From NCBI RefSeq assembly GCF_042675645.1, contig NZ_JBHTJH010000004.1:1240001-1304000 (forward strand): a stretch of DNA of 64,000 nucleotides, in the 5' to 3' direction. The position numbers and the translations under genes were made by a program. Each line of letters starts with the position of its first letter. Position 1 is the first letter of the stretch. The notes under the pieces are model-generated. The model saw only the letters and a list, made by a program, of their open reading frames with translations. It made no database searches and was not told the origin of the DNA. This stretch comes from Sungkyunkwania multivorans. Its GTDB lineage: Bacteria > Bacteroidota > Bacteroidia > Flavobacteriales > Flavobacteriaceae. Positions 9,833 to 18,502 of the stretch are shown piece after piece.

Positions 9833-10375
9833 TTAAGTGTTCTCACCTAATAGTATCAATGCAAAGACAGCATAATTGACCATATCCTGATAATTGGCAT
9901 CCAAGCCTTCACTCACAATGGTCTTGCCTTTGTTATCTTCGATCTGCTTTACTCTCAATAGTTTTTGAAGAATCAGATCCGTCAATGAGCTTATGCGCAT
10001 TTCTCGCCAAGCTTCACCATAATCGTGATTCTTGTCCTCCATTAATTGCTTGGTAACAGCGACATGCTTATCATAAAGTTCGGTTGCTTCACTAGCGGAG
10101 AGATCAGGTTGCTCCGCGATGCCCTTTTCAAGTTGGATCAAGGCCATGATCGAATAGTTGATAATACCAATAAATTCCGAAGCTTCGCCTTCGTCTACCT
10201 TTCGTTCTTTATTCTCTTGTAGCGAACGAATGCGCTGTGCCTTGATGAATATTTGATCGGTAAGTGATGGAAGTCTAAGGATTCGCCAGGCGCTTCCGTA
10301 GTCTTTCATCTTATTGTTGAACAGTTCGCGACAATGTTCAATGACCTTGTCGTACTGCTTTGAAGTGTCTTGCAT
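9833..10375 (-). CDS. DUF1599 domain-containing protein, internally duplicated
   Basis: Small cytoplasmic protein (180 residues) made of two similar halves. Each carries a KDYGSAW or HDYGEAW motif followed by an R-I/R-L..SLTD segment, about 95 residues apart, indicating an internal duplication. This is the DUF1599 family, which is widespread in Bacteroidota and often lies beside folP, as here (divergent). An all-alpha MazG-like nucleotide-binding fold is possible but not shown by the sequence. Function unknown. Confidence 0.82.
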   Translation of the reverse strand: MQDTSKQYDKVIEHCRELFNNKMKDYGSAWRILRLPSLTDQIFIKAQRIRSLQENKERKVDEGEASEFIGIINYSIMALIQLEKGIAEQPDLSASEATELYDKHVAVTKQLMEDKNHDYGEAWREMRISSLTDLILQKLLRVKQIEDNKGKTIVSEGLDANYQDMVNYAVFALILLGENT

Positions 10376-10469
10376 TTGTGGAATTCTATTTTGCGTAAAT
10401 TTCGGTGAATTTGTCGAATAAAAAAAACCTCGGATTCCCTAGTTTTATATTCGATTGATTGGATGATCT

Positions 10470-10788
10470 TTAGAATGGTCGCAATACATAACCACCAGAA
10501 CCATCAAAATTATTGGTGACTTCAACACAGACCGATATTGCCGCAGAAACTGGCGAGATGTAATTACGCCCATAAGGCTCAAGTGCATCCAGAAGGGTTG
10601 AAAGCATGATACCCCTTGATGCGTGTAATTACCACCTCTATCAATAGTCTGTACCATCAACCCTTTGACCCCTGACGCCCAATCCACACTTTCCAAGGTC
10701 CCAATAACGACTGTGCCTTGAGCGACCACACTGGGAATAGACCAATTCAGCAAACAAATGGCTAGCAGCCAATGGCGAATAAGACTTC
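10470..10788 (-). pseudogene. Frameshifted remnant of a small exported protein
   Basis: Two frames on the minus strand make one plausible protein. The first (about 10788 to 10620) reads as a hydrophobic leader (WLLAICLLNWSIPSVVAQ) and a mature start GTVVIGTLESVDWASG up to GGNYTHQ. The second takes over at a short G-run near 10613 and reads GIMLSTLLDALEPYGRN, then NYISPVSAAISVCVEV and NFDGSGGYVLRPF before a TAA at 10470. Past the junction the first frame becomes implausible. No normal start codon precedes the leader: its frame is closed by a stop just upstream. So the start also looks lost. A sequencing error is an alternative. Family not recognised. Confidence 0.5.
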
Positions 10789-10921
10789 AGGAAAGAACAC
10801 ACACAGCGTGACCTTGTCGGGGTTGTTGAAGTTTATTTCTTGGGTGGCGCCGACATAAAAAACTATTGGATTGCGTACAATGATGGCCGTAATTAATTGT
10901 TATTTTTACCAAAAAAAGCGA

Positions 10922-11746
10922 ATGACCATCAACTGTAACGGAATTCTTATAGACCTGACCTCACCAAAGATCATGGGAATTCTAAACATTACCCCAGACA
11001 GCTTTTATGATGGTGGAAAATATATCAAGGATCGGGAGATACTTCTGCAGGTAGAAGAAATGCTTCGAGAGGGAGCGACCTTTATCGATATTGGTGCTTA
11101 TAGTTCTCGACCTGGGGCCGAACATGTCTGTGAAGAAGAAGAGATAAACAGAATCCTTCCGGCAGTAACGAGTGTTCTAGAGCGTTTCCCCGAAGCCTTG
11201 CTCTCCATAGACACCTTCAGATCGAAAGTTGCCAAAGAATGTATCGAGGCAGGTGCGGCCATCGTGAATGATATCTCTGCTGGGAATATGGACACGGATA
11301 TGTTTCAAACGGTGGCGGATCTAAAAGCACCTTACGTAATGATGCACATGAAGGGAACACCTCAAACCATGCAAAAAGATCCCACCTATGATGATATTTC
11401 CAAAGAGATGATGCATTACTTTTCAAAAAAGATCAATGAGGCAAAATCACTTGGCATCAAGGATATCATCATTGATCCAGGTTTTGGTTTTGGAAAGACC
11501 ATTGAACATAATTACGAAGTATTATCAAAATTAGCCTTATTCAAAAATTTAGAGATGCCAATCTTGGTTGGGGTTTCTAGAAAATCGATGATCTACAAGA
11601 TCTTGAATTCATCACCATCCGAAGCGCTCAACGGAACAACTGTTGTAAATACCATAGCCTTGACCAAAGGAGCCAACATCCTAAGGGTTCACGACGTAAA
11701 AGAAGCGATGGAATGTATCAAACTTGCTGAAATGTTAAATCCCTAA
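10922..11746 (+). CDS. folP: Dihydropteroate synthase
   Basis: Condenses p-aminobenzoate with dihydropterin pyrophosphate in folate synthesis. The ATG at 10922 gives 274 residues, the family length; a TTG 51 bases upstream adds an unlikely extension. Signatures are IMGILNITPDSFYDGGKY, the SIDTFRS strand, NDISAGN, MMHMKGTPQTMQ, DPGFGFGKT and GVSRKSMI, spread along the TIM barrel as expected. It is followed after 23 bases by miaA. Confidence 0.96.
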   Translation: MTINCNGILIDLTSPKIMGILNITPDSFYDGGKYIKDREILLQVEEMLREGATFIDIGAYSSRPGAEHVCEEEEINRILPAVTSVLERFPEALLSIDTFRSKVAKECIEAGAAIVNDISAGNMDTDMFQTVADLKAPYVMMHMKGTPQTMQKDPTYDDISKEMMHYFSKKINEAKSLGIKDIIIDPGFGFGKTIEHNYEVLSKLALFKNLEMPILVGVSRKSMIYKILNSSPSEALNGTTVVNTIALTKGANILRVHDVKEAMECIKLAEMLNP

Positions 11747-11769
11747 CTTCAAACCACCAACTATCTTTT

Positions 11770-12693
11770 GTGAACACAAGGGCATCAAATAAAACATTGA
11801 TATCGGTGGTGGGGCCAACAGCCATTGGAAAAACTGCACTTGGTATTGCGCTGGCCAAAAATTATGGCACCGATATCGTCTCATGTGACTCACGTCAGTT
11901 TTTTAAAGAGATGAGTATCGGGACGGCCGTTCCTACCAAAGAAGAATTGGCCGCTGTGAAGCATCATTTTATTCAACATATCTCGGTTGATAACGCCTAT
12001 TCCGTGGGTGATTTTGAACGTGATGCCATCACCAAACTCAACGAGCTATTCGAGGTCAATCATATTGTGGTCATGGTCGGTGGTAGCGGATTATATGTAG
12101 ATGCCGTAACCAAAGGGCTGGATGATTTTCCAGATGTCAACCCAGAAATCAGAGCTCAACTAAAAAAAGATCATGAGCATGAAGGAATTGGCAGCCTTCA
12201 AAAAAGATTGCAAGTACTGGATCCTGAATACTTCAATAGCGTAGATATCAACAATCCTCATCGCCTTATCAGAGCGCTGGAAATATGCATAGGCACCAAA
12301 AGATCATATTCGAGTTTTCTAAGAAAGAAAAAAACCGACCGAAACTTTGATGTCATTACCATTGGTCTAACGGCAGAGCGTTCCATTATCTACGATCGTA
12401 TCCATAGACGCGTCGACTTGATGATGGAAGCTGGACTTATGGAGGAAGCCAAAGCGTTGTATCCAAAACGAGAATTGAATGCACTGCAAACCGTTGGATA
12501 TAAAGAATTGTTCACCTATTTTGATGAAGAGTGGACCTTAGACCTTGCCGTTTCAGAAATAAAAAAGAATACCCGGCGCTTTGCCAAGCGACAGTTGACT
12601 TGGTTTAAACGCAATGAGGACACGATCTGGTTTGAATATCAAACTCCGGTCAGCGAGATCATTTCTACATTGAATGATGTAATTAAAACTTGA
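11770..12693 (+). CDS. miaA: tRNA dimethylallyltransferase
   Basis: Adds the dimethylallyl group to A37 of tRNAs reading UNN codons. The length of 307 residues is normal. The P-loop VVGPTAIGKTALGIALA, the VSCDSRQFFKEMSIGTAVP motif, VGGSGLYVDAV and the C-terminal FAKRQLTWFKR basic motif identify it. The start is a GTG. It lies between folP and a thioesterase gene 8 bases downstream, in an apparent folP-miaA-thioesterase operon. Confidence 0.96.
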   Translation: MNTRASNKTLISVVGPTAIGKTALGIALAKNYGTDIVSCDSRQFFKEMSIGTAVPTKEELAAVKHHFIQHISVDNAYSVGDFERDAITKLNELFEVNHIVVMVGGSGLYVDAVTKGLDDFPDVNPEIRAQLKKDHEHEGIGSLQKRLQVLDPEYFNSVDINNPHRLIRALEICIGTKRSYSSFLRKKKTDRNFDVITIGLTAERSIIYDRIHRRVDLMMEAGLMEEAKALYPKRELNALQTVGYKELFTYFDEEWTLDLAVSEIKKNTRRFAKRQLTWFKRNEDTIWFEYQTPVSEIISTLNDVIKT

Positions 12694-12700
12694 CGGTAGC

Positions 12701-13087
12701 ATGCCAAAACAATTTGAACAAGAACTGATTGTAGAAAAAGAATCGATAGATGACCTTCAACATGTGAACAATGTGCAGTATCTTCAATGGGTACAGGACA
12801 TTGCTAAAGCACATTGGGAAAGTGCCGCCACCAAAGAGATGCTCGAAAAATATGTCTGGGTGGTGCTCAATCATTATATTGAATACAAAGGACAGGCATT
12901 CTTAGATGATGAATTAACGATAAAGACCTTTGTAGAAAAATCTAGCGGTGTTACCTCTACTCGTATAGTCGAAATTTTTAAAGATGGCGCCCTCATTACT
13001 AAAGCAACTACTAATTGGTGCTTACTAGATGCTTCGACCAAACGACCGACGAGAATCACCGAAGAATTGATCGAGATCTTCGCTTGA
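12701..13087 (+). CDS. Acyl-CoA thioesterase, YbgC/FadM-like hotdog fold
   Basis: A 128-residue hotdog-fold protein. The motif LQHVNNVQYLQWVQ corresponds to the D-x-x-GHVNNxxYL active-site helix of 4-hydroxybenzoyl-CoA/acyl-CoA thioesterases, but with Gln where the family usually has Gly (LQHVNN rather than xGHVNN). It starts 8 bases after miaA. Thioesterase activity is inferred from the fold; the acyl-CoA substrate is unknown. Confidence 0.85.
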   Translation: MPKQFEQELIVEKESIDDLQHVNNVQYLQWVQDIAKAHWESAATKEMLEKYVWVVLNHYIEYKGQAFLDDELTIKTFVEKSSGVTSTRIVEIFKDGALITKATTNWCLLDASTKRPTRITEELIEIFA

Positions 13088-13144
13088 TCTTTGGACCTCG
13101 TTACTTTGATTTTAAATCATCGGCCTAGAACTTGCTTTTTTCCT

Positions 13145-13152
13145 TAACTTTG
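13145..13152 (+). promoter_or_regulatory. -7 element TAACTTTG of smpB, nearly leaderless
   Basis: TAACTTTG matches the Bacteroidota -7 consensus TAnnTTTG. It ends only 7 bases before the smpB ATG, so the transcript would start within a few bases of the start codon. No correctly spaced -33 TTTG was found: one at 13115 is 26 bases away. Confidence 0.45.
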
Positions 13153-13159
13153 CCAGCCG

Positions 13160-13618
13160 ATGCAAAAAAACATCAACATACAAAACAAAAAGGCGCGCTT
13201 TGAGTATGAGATCTTGGACAGATACACCGCTGGTATTGTTCTAACAGGTACCGAGATCAAATCCATACGCCAAAGCAAGGCTTCTATTGCCGAAAGTTTC
13301 TGCGAATTCAATGATCGCGGTGAACTATTTGTGATCAATATGTATATCGAGGAATACTCTCACGCCACGCACTTTAATCACAAACCACGCAGTGAACGCA
13401 AGTTGCTTTTAAACAAAAAGGAACTCCGAAAATTGAGGAAGGACGTACAGAATGTCGGCCTTACCATTATTCCCCTGCGCTTATACATTTCCAATAAAGG
13501 ATATGCAAAGTTGGACATTGCGCTTTGTAAAGGTAAAAAGGTACACGACAAGCGAAATACTATCAAGGATAGAGATAGCAAGCGTCAATTGGATCGAATA
13601 AAGAAGGCCTATAAATAA
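13160..13618 (+). CDS. smpB: SsrA-binding protein SmpB
   Basis: Binds tmRNA and brings it to stalled ribosomes for trans-translation. The 152 residues match the family. Visible signatures are NKKARFEYEI near the start, GTEIKSIRQSKASIAESF, the RSERKLLLNKKELRKL helix and the basic C-terminal tail KGKKVHDKRNTIKDRDSKR. It stands alone between the folP operon and the convergent cyanophycinase-like gene, 4 bases from the end of the latter. The tmRNA gene itself is not in this window. Confidence 0.97.
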   Translation: MQKNINIQNKKARFEYEILDRYTAGIVLTGTEIKSIRQSKASIAESFCEFNDRGELFVINMYIEEYSHATHFNHKPRSERKLLLNKKELRKLRKDVQNVGLTIIPLRLYISNKGYAKLDIALCKGKKVHDKRNTIKDRDSKRQLDRIKKAYK

Positions 13619-13622
13619 AGAG

Positions 13623-14909
13623 CTATCTTTTGATCAACTTTTTTATGGTAAGTTGGTTGTCTACATTCGTAATGCGAATGAGATATACTCCGCGAGACCA
13701 ATCTCTTGTGTCGATAGTTGTTTCTGAAATATCCTTTTGCTGAAAAACTTTCTTTCCAAGAATGTCAAAAACTTCAATAGCGGCATCTGATTTCAGCTTG
13801 ACTACTAAGTCATTTTCAAAAGGATTCGGTGATAGTTGAATGGTTTCCTCATCAAAATCTTCAACATCAAGAATAGCTCCACAATTTGGGTTTATATTCG
13901 GCGCGGTCATCAATGTTCCATTCGTCACATACCATCGCTCCCAAGAACCGCCAACCCCAGTTTCCCAATCATTTAGATCCAAGTAATTGACCCCCATATT
14001 TGTGCCTGGCACTTTATATACCTGCAATGCCTCTCCAGATCGATTCCAATCCAATGACTGTCCACTGGTGCATCTTTCAGGGCCAAAAGTTGTAACACAA
14101 TTGGCAAAAATAAAATAGGCGAAATCCTGCTCTATGGGATGGTCGCCAAATACGTATGCTTTTCCATCATTATCAATGCACACCGCTGTATATTCTTCAC
14201 TTGCGATGCCAAATGGGTGCATGCCCTGATCTGTAGCCATCCGGGCCATAAAACTAACTTGCCTTCCCCTTCGGTCCGGATTATCGTAATGCGTATCGGT
14301 AATCACATTTTGTAAATACGGAATAGCAAGAAAATCGTTGTTTCCAAGCGAAACATTTGTATGATAGGGGTTACCGAGTGCCATTACAGAAGTGACAGTT
14401 CCATTTGCTGCATCAAAATAGTGATTCCCTAAGATCGCCATTCCGGCACTTGTTCCACCAATCACCCCTTGCTTTACATTAATGAAATTATTCAACGCAG
14501 CCTCCATGGCGTTGTCCTTAAAAAAGGAAACATAGTTGAACTGGTCGCCGCCTGCAAACCAAATAGCTTCCGCATTTGCTACCTGCTGCAATACATAGCT
14601 ATTGGTAGCCCCTGCCTGTGAAGTGATCACAAGTGTTTCAACAGAATTCACCGTTACGCCTAACTCCGAGAAGAAGTAGTTGTTATACCCATCCGACCCA
14701 GAAGATCGCAATACAACGATATCTCCATTCGGTGCCTTGTTTAGAAACCAACGCATTGCGTCGTCACTCTCCGTAGCTCCTCCCATAAGTACTGTGCCAA
14801 AAGAGGTCGGGGTATTAACGTCTGAAACGTCTCCTGTAAAATAACTTGTGTAGCCTTGGGGATAGCAGGAAGTGCCAATCAGCAAAAATAGTGGTAGTAG
14901 TGATCTCAT
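13623..14909 (-). CDS. Exported cyanophycinase-like (S51) protein with T9SS sorting tail
   Basis: 428 residues from ATG 14909; an upstream TTG at 14927 overlaps the pcm stop. The hydrophobic signal MRSLLPLFLLIGTSC is followed by a class I glutamine-amidotransferase-like fold. The nucleophile motif GGTSAGMA (Ser at residue 154) is the hallmark of cyanophycinase and peptidase E (S51). The C-terminus from QLSPNPFENDLVV to LTIKKLIKR is a type A T9SS sorting domain. Known cyanophycinases are often cytoplasmic; an exported version suggests digestion of an external peptide or polymer. The substrate is not shown by the sequence. Confidence 0.85.
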   Translation of the reverse strand: MRSLLPLFLLIGTSCYPQGYTSYFTGDVSDVNTPTSFGTVLMGGATESDDAMRWFLNKAPNGDIVVLRSSGSDGYNNYFFSELGVTVNSVETLVITSQAGATNSYVLQQVANAEAIWFAGGDQFNYVSFFKDNAMEAALNNFINVKQGVIGGTSAGMAILGNHYFDAANGTVTSVMALGNPYHTNVSLGNNDFLAIPYLQNVITDTHYDNPDRRGRQVSFMARMATDQGMHPFGIASEEYTAVCIDNDGKAYVFGDHPIEQDFAYFIFANCVTTFGPERCTSGQSLDWNRSGEALQVYKVPGTNMGVNYLDLNDWETGVGGSWERWYVTNGTLMTAPNINPNCGAILDVEDFDEETIQLSPNPFENDLVVKLKSDAAIEVFDILGKKVFQQKDISETTIDTRDWSRGVYLIRITNVDNQLTIKKLIKR

Positions 14910-14923
14910 AATTTGGTCATTGG

Positions 14924-15565
14924 TCAATTCTTATTCTTTAGCATGGGAACAAATCGGAAGCTTCCCAACTCGTGCTTTTCAAATTCCTTTTCCGAAGTTC
15001 TTATAAAAAGCGTCATTGTCTGTGATACATTTCCGACGGGAATGACCAATCGGCCTCCTATCTTTAATTGGGATAACAAAGGTATAGGAACATAGGGGGC
15101 CCCGGCGGTAGCGATAATCCCATCGAATGGTGATTCATCCGGTAACCCTTTATAACCGTCACCAAAGATGAACTTTTTGGGCTTATATCCCAATTTTGGT
15201 AAAAATCGTTGTGCCTTTTTGAATAATTCCTGCTGACGCTCGATAGTATATACTTGTGCCCCAAGTTCTATTAGGACAGCCGTTTGATAGCCACTGCCCG
15301 TTCCTATTTCGAGGATCTTATCACCTTTCTTAATTTGTAGTAGTTCTGTTTGAAAAGCAACGGTATACGGTTGTGAAATGGTCTGGTCAGCACCTATCGG
15401 GAATGCTTTGTCTTGATACGCATGACTGTCAAAACCGCTATCCATAAAAAGGTGCCGGGGAATTTTGCCAATTGCCGCTAAGACGGCTTTATCCTTAATT
15501 CCTTTACTGGCGACGGTTTCCACCAATTTTTTTCGCATGCCTTGATGTCTGTGGGTATCTTTCAA
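14924..15565 (-). CDS. pcm: Protein-L-isoaspartate O-methyltransferase
   Basis: Repair methyltransferase that acts on isoaspartyl residues of damaged proteins. The 213 residues match the family. It has ADQTISQPYTVAFQTELL (the conserved Q-TISQP substrate motif), the SAM loop ILEIGTGSGYQTAVLIELG and the ATAGAPYVPIPLLSQLK segment with GGRLVIPVG. It is divergent from the TIGR02757 gene and immediately upstream of the cyanophycinase-like gene. Confidence 0.96.
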   Translation of the reverse strand: MKDTHRHQGMRKKLVETVASKGIKDKAVLAAIGKIPRHLFMDSGFDSHAYQDKAFPIGADQTISQPYTVAFQTELLQIKKGDKILEIGTGSGYQTAVLIELGAQVYTIERQQELFKKAQRFLPKLGYKPKKFIFGDGYKGLPDESPFDGIIATAGAPYVPIPLLSQLKIGGRLVIPVGNVSQTMTLFIRTSEKEFEKHELGSFRFVPMLKNKN

Positions 15566-15668
15566 AAGGTTGTTGGGTTTGGGTCTTCAAAATTACGGAA
15601 ACCTTTTTGTCTTCAAAAGAGAAATATCTCAATACCTTTACGGTTTTATTGACAATGAATGGATAAAG

Positions 15669-16445
15669 GTGAATAAGAAACTTTCCAAAAATGCGCTCAA
15701 GGAGTTTTTAGATGAAAAGGTAGTGACCTATAATCACCCAAGATTCATAGAGAGCGATCCCATACAAATCCCGCATCGTTTCAGTCTGAAGGAGGATATT
15801 GAAATCGCTGGCTTTTTAACAGCTACCATTGCTTGGGGAAATCGAAAGAGCATCATTAACAACGCCGAAAGAATGATGCTGCTCTTGGGTGACTCTCCCT
15901 TTGATTTCGTGATGAATCACGAAGAGCATCAGCTAGAAAAGTTGCAGGATTTTGTTCACCGAACCTTTAACGGTGTCGACTTTTCATTTTTTATAACGAG
16001 CCTTCGGAACATTTACAAGAATCATGGTGGTCTGGAGTCACTCTTCACCATCAACGCTACTAGTGATTCTTTGCAGCTTAGCATCTCAAAATTCAAAGAG
16101 GTCTTCTTCGAGATCGAGCACCCTCTTCGAACAAAGAAACACATTTCTGACCCGCTGAAAGGTTCATCTGCCAAGCGCATCAATATGTTCTTAAGATGGA
16201 TGGTACGTCAAGACAAGGCAGGTGTGGATTTTGGCATCTGGAAAGAATTATCATCCGGTCAACTTTCGTGCCCGTTGGACGTGCACTCAGGAAATGTTGC
16301 CAGAAAATTGGGGCTTTTAGAACGGAATCAAAATGATGCCAAAGCATTACAAGAATTAGACCAAAATCTGAGACAGCTCGACCCTTTGGACCCCGTAAAA
16401 TACGACTATGCCTTGTTTGGCCTAGGAGTTTTTGAAAAATGGTAG
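15669..16445 (+). CDS. TIGR02757 family protein
   Basis: A 258-residue cytoplasmic protein starting at GTG 15669 (reads MNKKLSKNALKEFLDEK). A TTG 99 bases upstream would add a non-conserved leader overlapping the pcm promoter region. The segments RFIESDPIQIPHRF, AGFLTATIAWGNRKSI and LDVHSGNVARKLGLL match the TIGR02757 family, which is conserved in Bacteroidota and some other phyla. The helical layout resembles HhH-GPD DNA glycosylases (the LDVHSGNVARKLGL stretch recalls the VDTHV..R motif), but activity is unproven. Confidence 0.85.
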   Translation: MNKKLSKNALKEFLDEKVVTYNHPRFIESDPIQIPHRFSLKEDIEIAGFLTATIAWGNRKSIINNAERMMLLLGDSPFDFVMNHEEHQLEKLQDFVHRTFNGVDFSFFITSLRNIYKNHGGLESLFTINATSDSLQLSISKFKEVFFEIEHPLRTKKHISDPLKGSSAKRINMFLRWMVRQDKAGVDFGIWKELSSGQLSCPLDVHSGNVARKLGLLERNQNDAKALQELDQNLRQLDPLDPVKYDYALFGLGVFEKW

Positions 16446-16573
16446 TCATAATTGAACGTATCATCTGTTGACCAAAGCTTACAGATATGTTTGATAGGTC
16501 TTAATTTTTTCTAAATCCTCATTTAGGTTTGCGACAAAAAAGTATCTTTACGAGGTAAATCGTAACAACACGC

Positions 16574-18502
16574 ATGCAATTTAAATATCCAGAAATTCTT
16601 TGGGCACTTCTCTTACTTCTCATCCCCATTCTGGTTCATTTGTTTCAGCTTAGAAGGTTTCAAAAGGTTCCCTTCACCAATGTAAAGTTTTTAAGGGCGG
16701 TCACTATTCAAACGCGCAAGAGTTCCCAGATAAAGAAATGGTTGGTACTATTTACGCGAATGCTGGCCATCACGGCATTGGTCATCGCTTTTGCACAGCC
16801 CTATCTCGCCGATCGAGATCTAGCCACTTCCAAAAAAGAAACGGTCATCTATCTCGATAATAGTTTTAGCATGCAAGCCAAAGAAAAAGGCAGCTCCATC
16901 TTAGAAGGTGCGATTCAAGATCTCATCGAAAGTGTTCCAGAAGACGCACGTTTTACGCTATTTACAAATGATAAGACCTATCTGGGAACCTCGATAGCAG
17001 CCATTAGAAATGACCTGCTGCAATTGCCCTTTTCGCCTACCCAATTATCTTTAGATGCTGTTTTGTTTAAAGGCAACACTTTTTTTTCAGATGATGCAAC
17101 GGATAAAGACCTCATCGTCATTTCCGATTTTCAACAAAAAGATGAGACCCTCCAACTTTCGTCCGAGACCAGCACCCGGTTAAGATGGGTACAGCTAGCG
17201 CCACAAAATAGGAGCAACATCAGTATCGATAGTGCGTATGTATCAAGAAATGACGCCGTTAATCTCGAACTTACCGTGACATTATCATCACAAGAGAGTA
17301 ACGAAGCTACATTGCCTATTTCATTATACGACAACGAGAGATTGATAGCGAAGACAGCAGTTAGTTTCGAAAATGAAAATAGCGCCAGCACTATCTTCAC
17401 GCTTCCAGCTGGAAAAGCGATCAACGGTCATCTCGAGATCGACGACAATGCACTGGTATTTGACAATCACCTCTTCTTCAATATCAATGCGCCCGAAAAG
17501 ATCAATGTGCTCGCCATCAACCAAGACAATGATGACTTCTTGAAGCGAATCTTCACCGACGATGAATTCGAACTTGAGGCAGTGGCGCTCGACCAATTGG
17601 ACTATGCCCTGATCTCTACCCAGAACCTTATCGTGCTCAATGAACTGACAACCGTCCCTACTTCCCTGGCATCTGCCTTAAAAGCCTTTACCGCAAACGG
17701 CGGTTGGGTCTCCATAATTCCTGCTAAGGAAATCGACCTTAGAGGATATAACGATTTTTTGAAAAACCATGGTCTAGGTACTTTTGGGCCTCGCAATGAC
17801 AGCGATAAGCGCATCACCACCATTGCTTTTGACCATCCATTGTTCCAAGGCGTCTTTGAGAGCAACGTTCGTAATTTTCAATATCCAAAAGTGCAATCCA
17901 GTTTGGAATCGTCAATGATCAGTGGCCGTAAGATCCTTTCTTTCGAAGATGATCGTCCTTTATTGGTTCAAAACGGAAATTATTACCTTTTCACCGCTTC
18001 CATAAATAAGGAGAACTCCAATTTTAAGAACTCTCCATTGATCGTTCCTACGATGTACAATATGGGCAGAAAGAGTCTCCAGCTGTCAAAATTGTACTAT
18101 ACCATCGGCGCCAATAATGTCTTCGATATCCGAAGCGATCTGCAAGAGGACCAAATTTTGTCCATTGAAACTCGTGGGAGTTCCTTTATTCCTCTGCAAC
18201 AAAATCTAAATAACAAAACACGCATTACCACTACAGAGTTGCCGCGAGAAGCGGGTATCTTTGATGTAAAGAACAAACAAACAGTATTACAGCAGATCAG
18301 TTTTAATTATGATCGCGATGAAAGCAAACTGGTCTATCATGATATTGCAGGGCTGTTTGGACAAGAAGTGGCAAATTCTGTAGCCACCATGTTCGATACC
18401 TTAAAAAGCGAAAGTCGCGTTAACGAGCTTTGGAAATGGTTTGTTATTTTTGCATTGCTAAGTCTAGTGATAGAAATGCTCATCTTAAAATTCTTTAAAT
18501 GA
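16574..18502 (+). CDS. BatA/vWA-domain membrane protein
   Basis: A 642-residue inner-membrane protein. The N-terminus (residues 1-80) is the BatA domain: two helices framing FQLRRFQKVPFTNVKFLR and LVLFTRMLAITALVIAFAQP. A von Willebrand factor A domain follows with the MIDAS-like DNSFSM motif near residue 97. A large periplasmic part (residues about 200-620) precedes a final helix before FFK. The family is common in Bacteroidota beside aerotolerance-type genes; function unclear. The stop overlaps the next start in ATGA, indicating translational coupling with the dihydroorotase-like gene. Confidence 0.85.
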   Translation: MQFKYPEILWALLLLLIPILVHLFQLRRFQKVPFTNVKFLRAVTIQTRKSSQIKKWLVLFTRMLAITALVIAFAQPYLADRDLATSKKETVIYLDNSFSMQAKEKGSSILEGAIQDLIESVPEDARFTLFTNDKTYLGTSIAAIRNDLLQLPFSPTQLSLDAVLFKGNTFFSDDATDKDLIVISDFQQKDETLQLSSETSTRLRWVQLAPQNRSNISIDSAYVSRNDAVNLELTVTLSSQESNEATLPISLYDNERLIAKTAVSFENENSASTIFTLPAGKAINGHLEIDDNALVFDNHLFFNINAPEKINVLAINQDNDDFLKRIFTDDEFELEAVALDQLDYALISTQNLIVLNELTTVPTSLASALKAFTANGGWVSIIPAKEIDLRGYNDFLKNHGLGTFGPRNDSDKRITTIAFDHPLFQGVFESNVRNFQYPKVQSSLESSMISGRKILSFEDDRPLLVQNGNYYLFTASINKENSNFKNSPLIVPTMYNMGRKSLQLSKLYYTIGANNVFDIRSDLQEDQILSIETRGSSFIPLQQNLNNKTRITTTELPREAGIFDVKNKQTVLQQISFNYDRDESKLVYHDIAGLFGQEVANSVATMFDTLKSESRVNELWKWFVIFALLSLVIEMLILKFFK

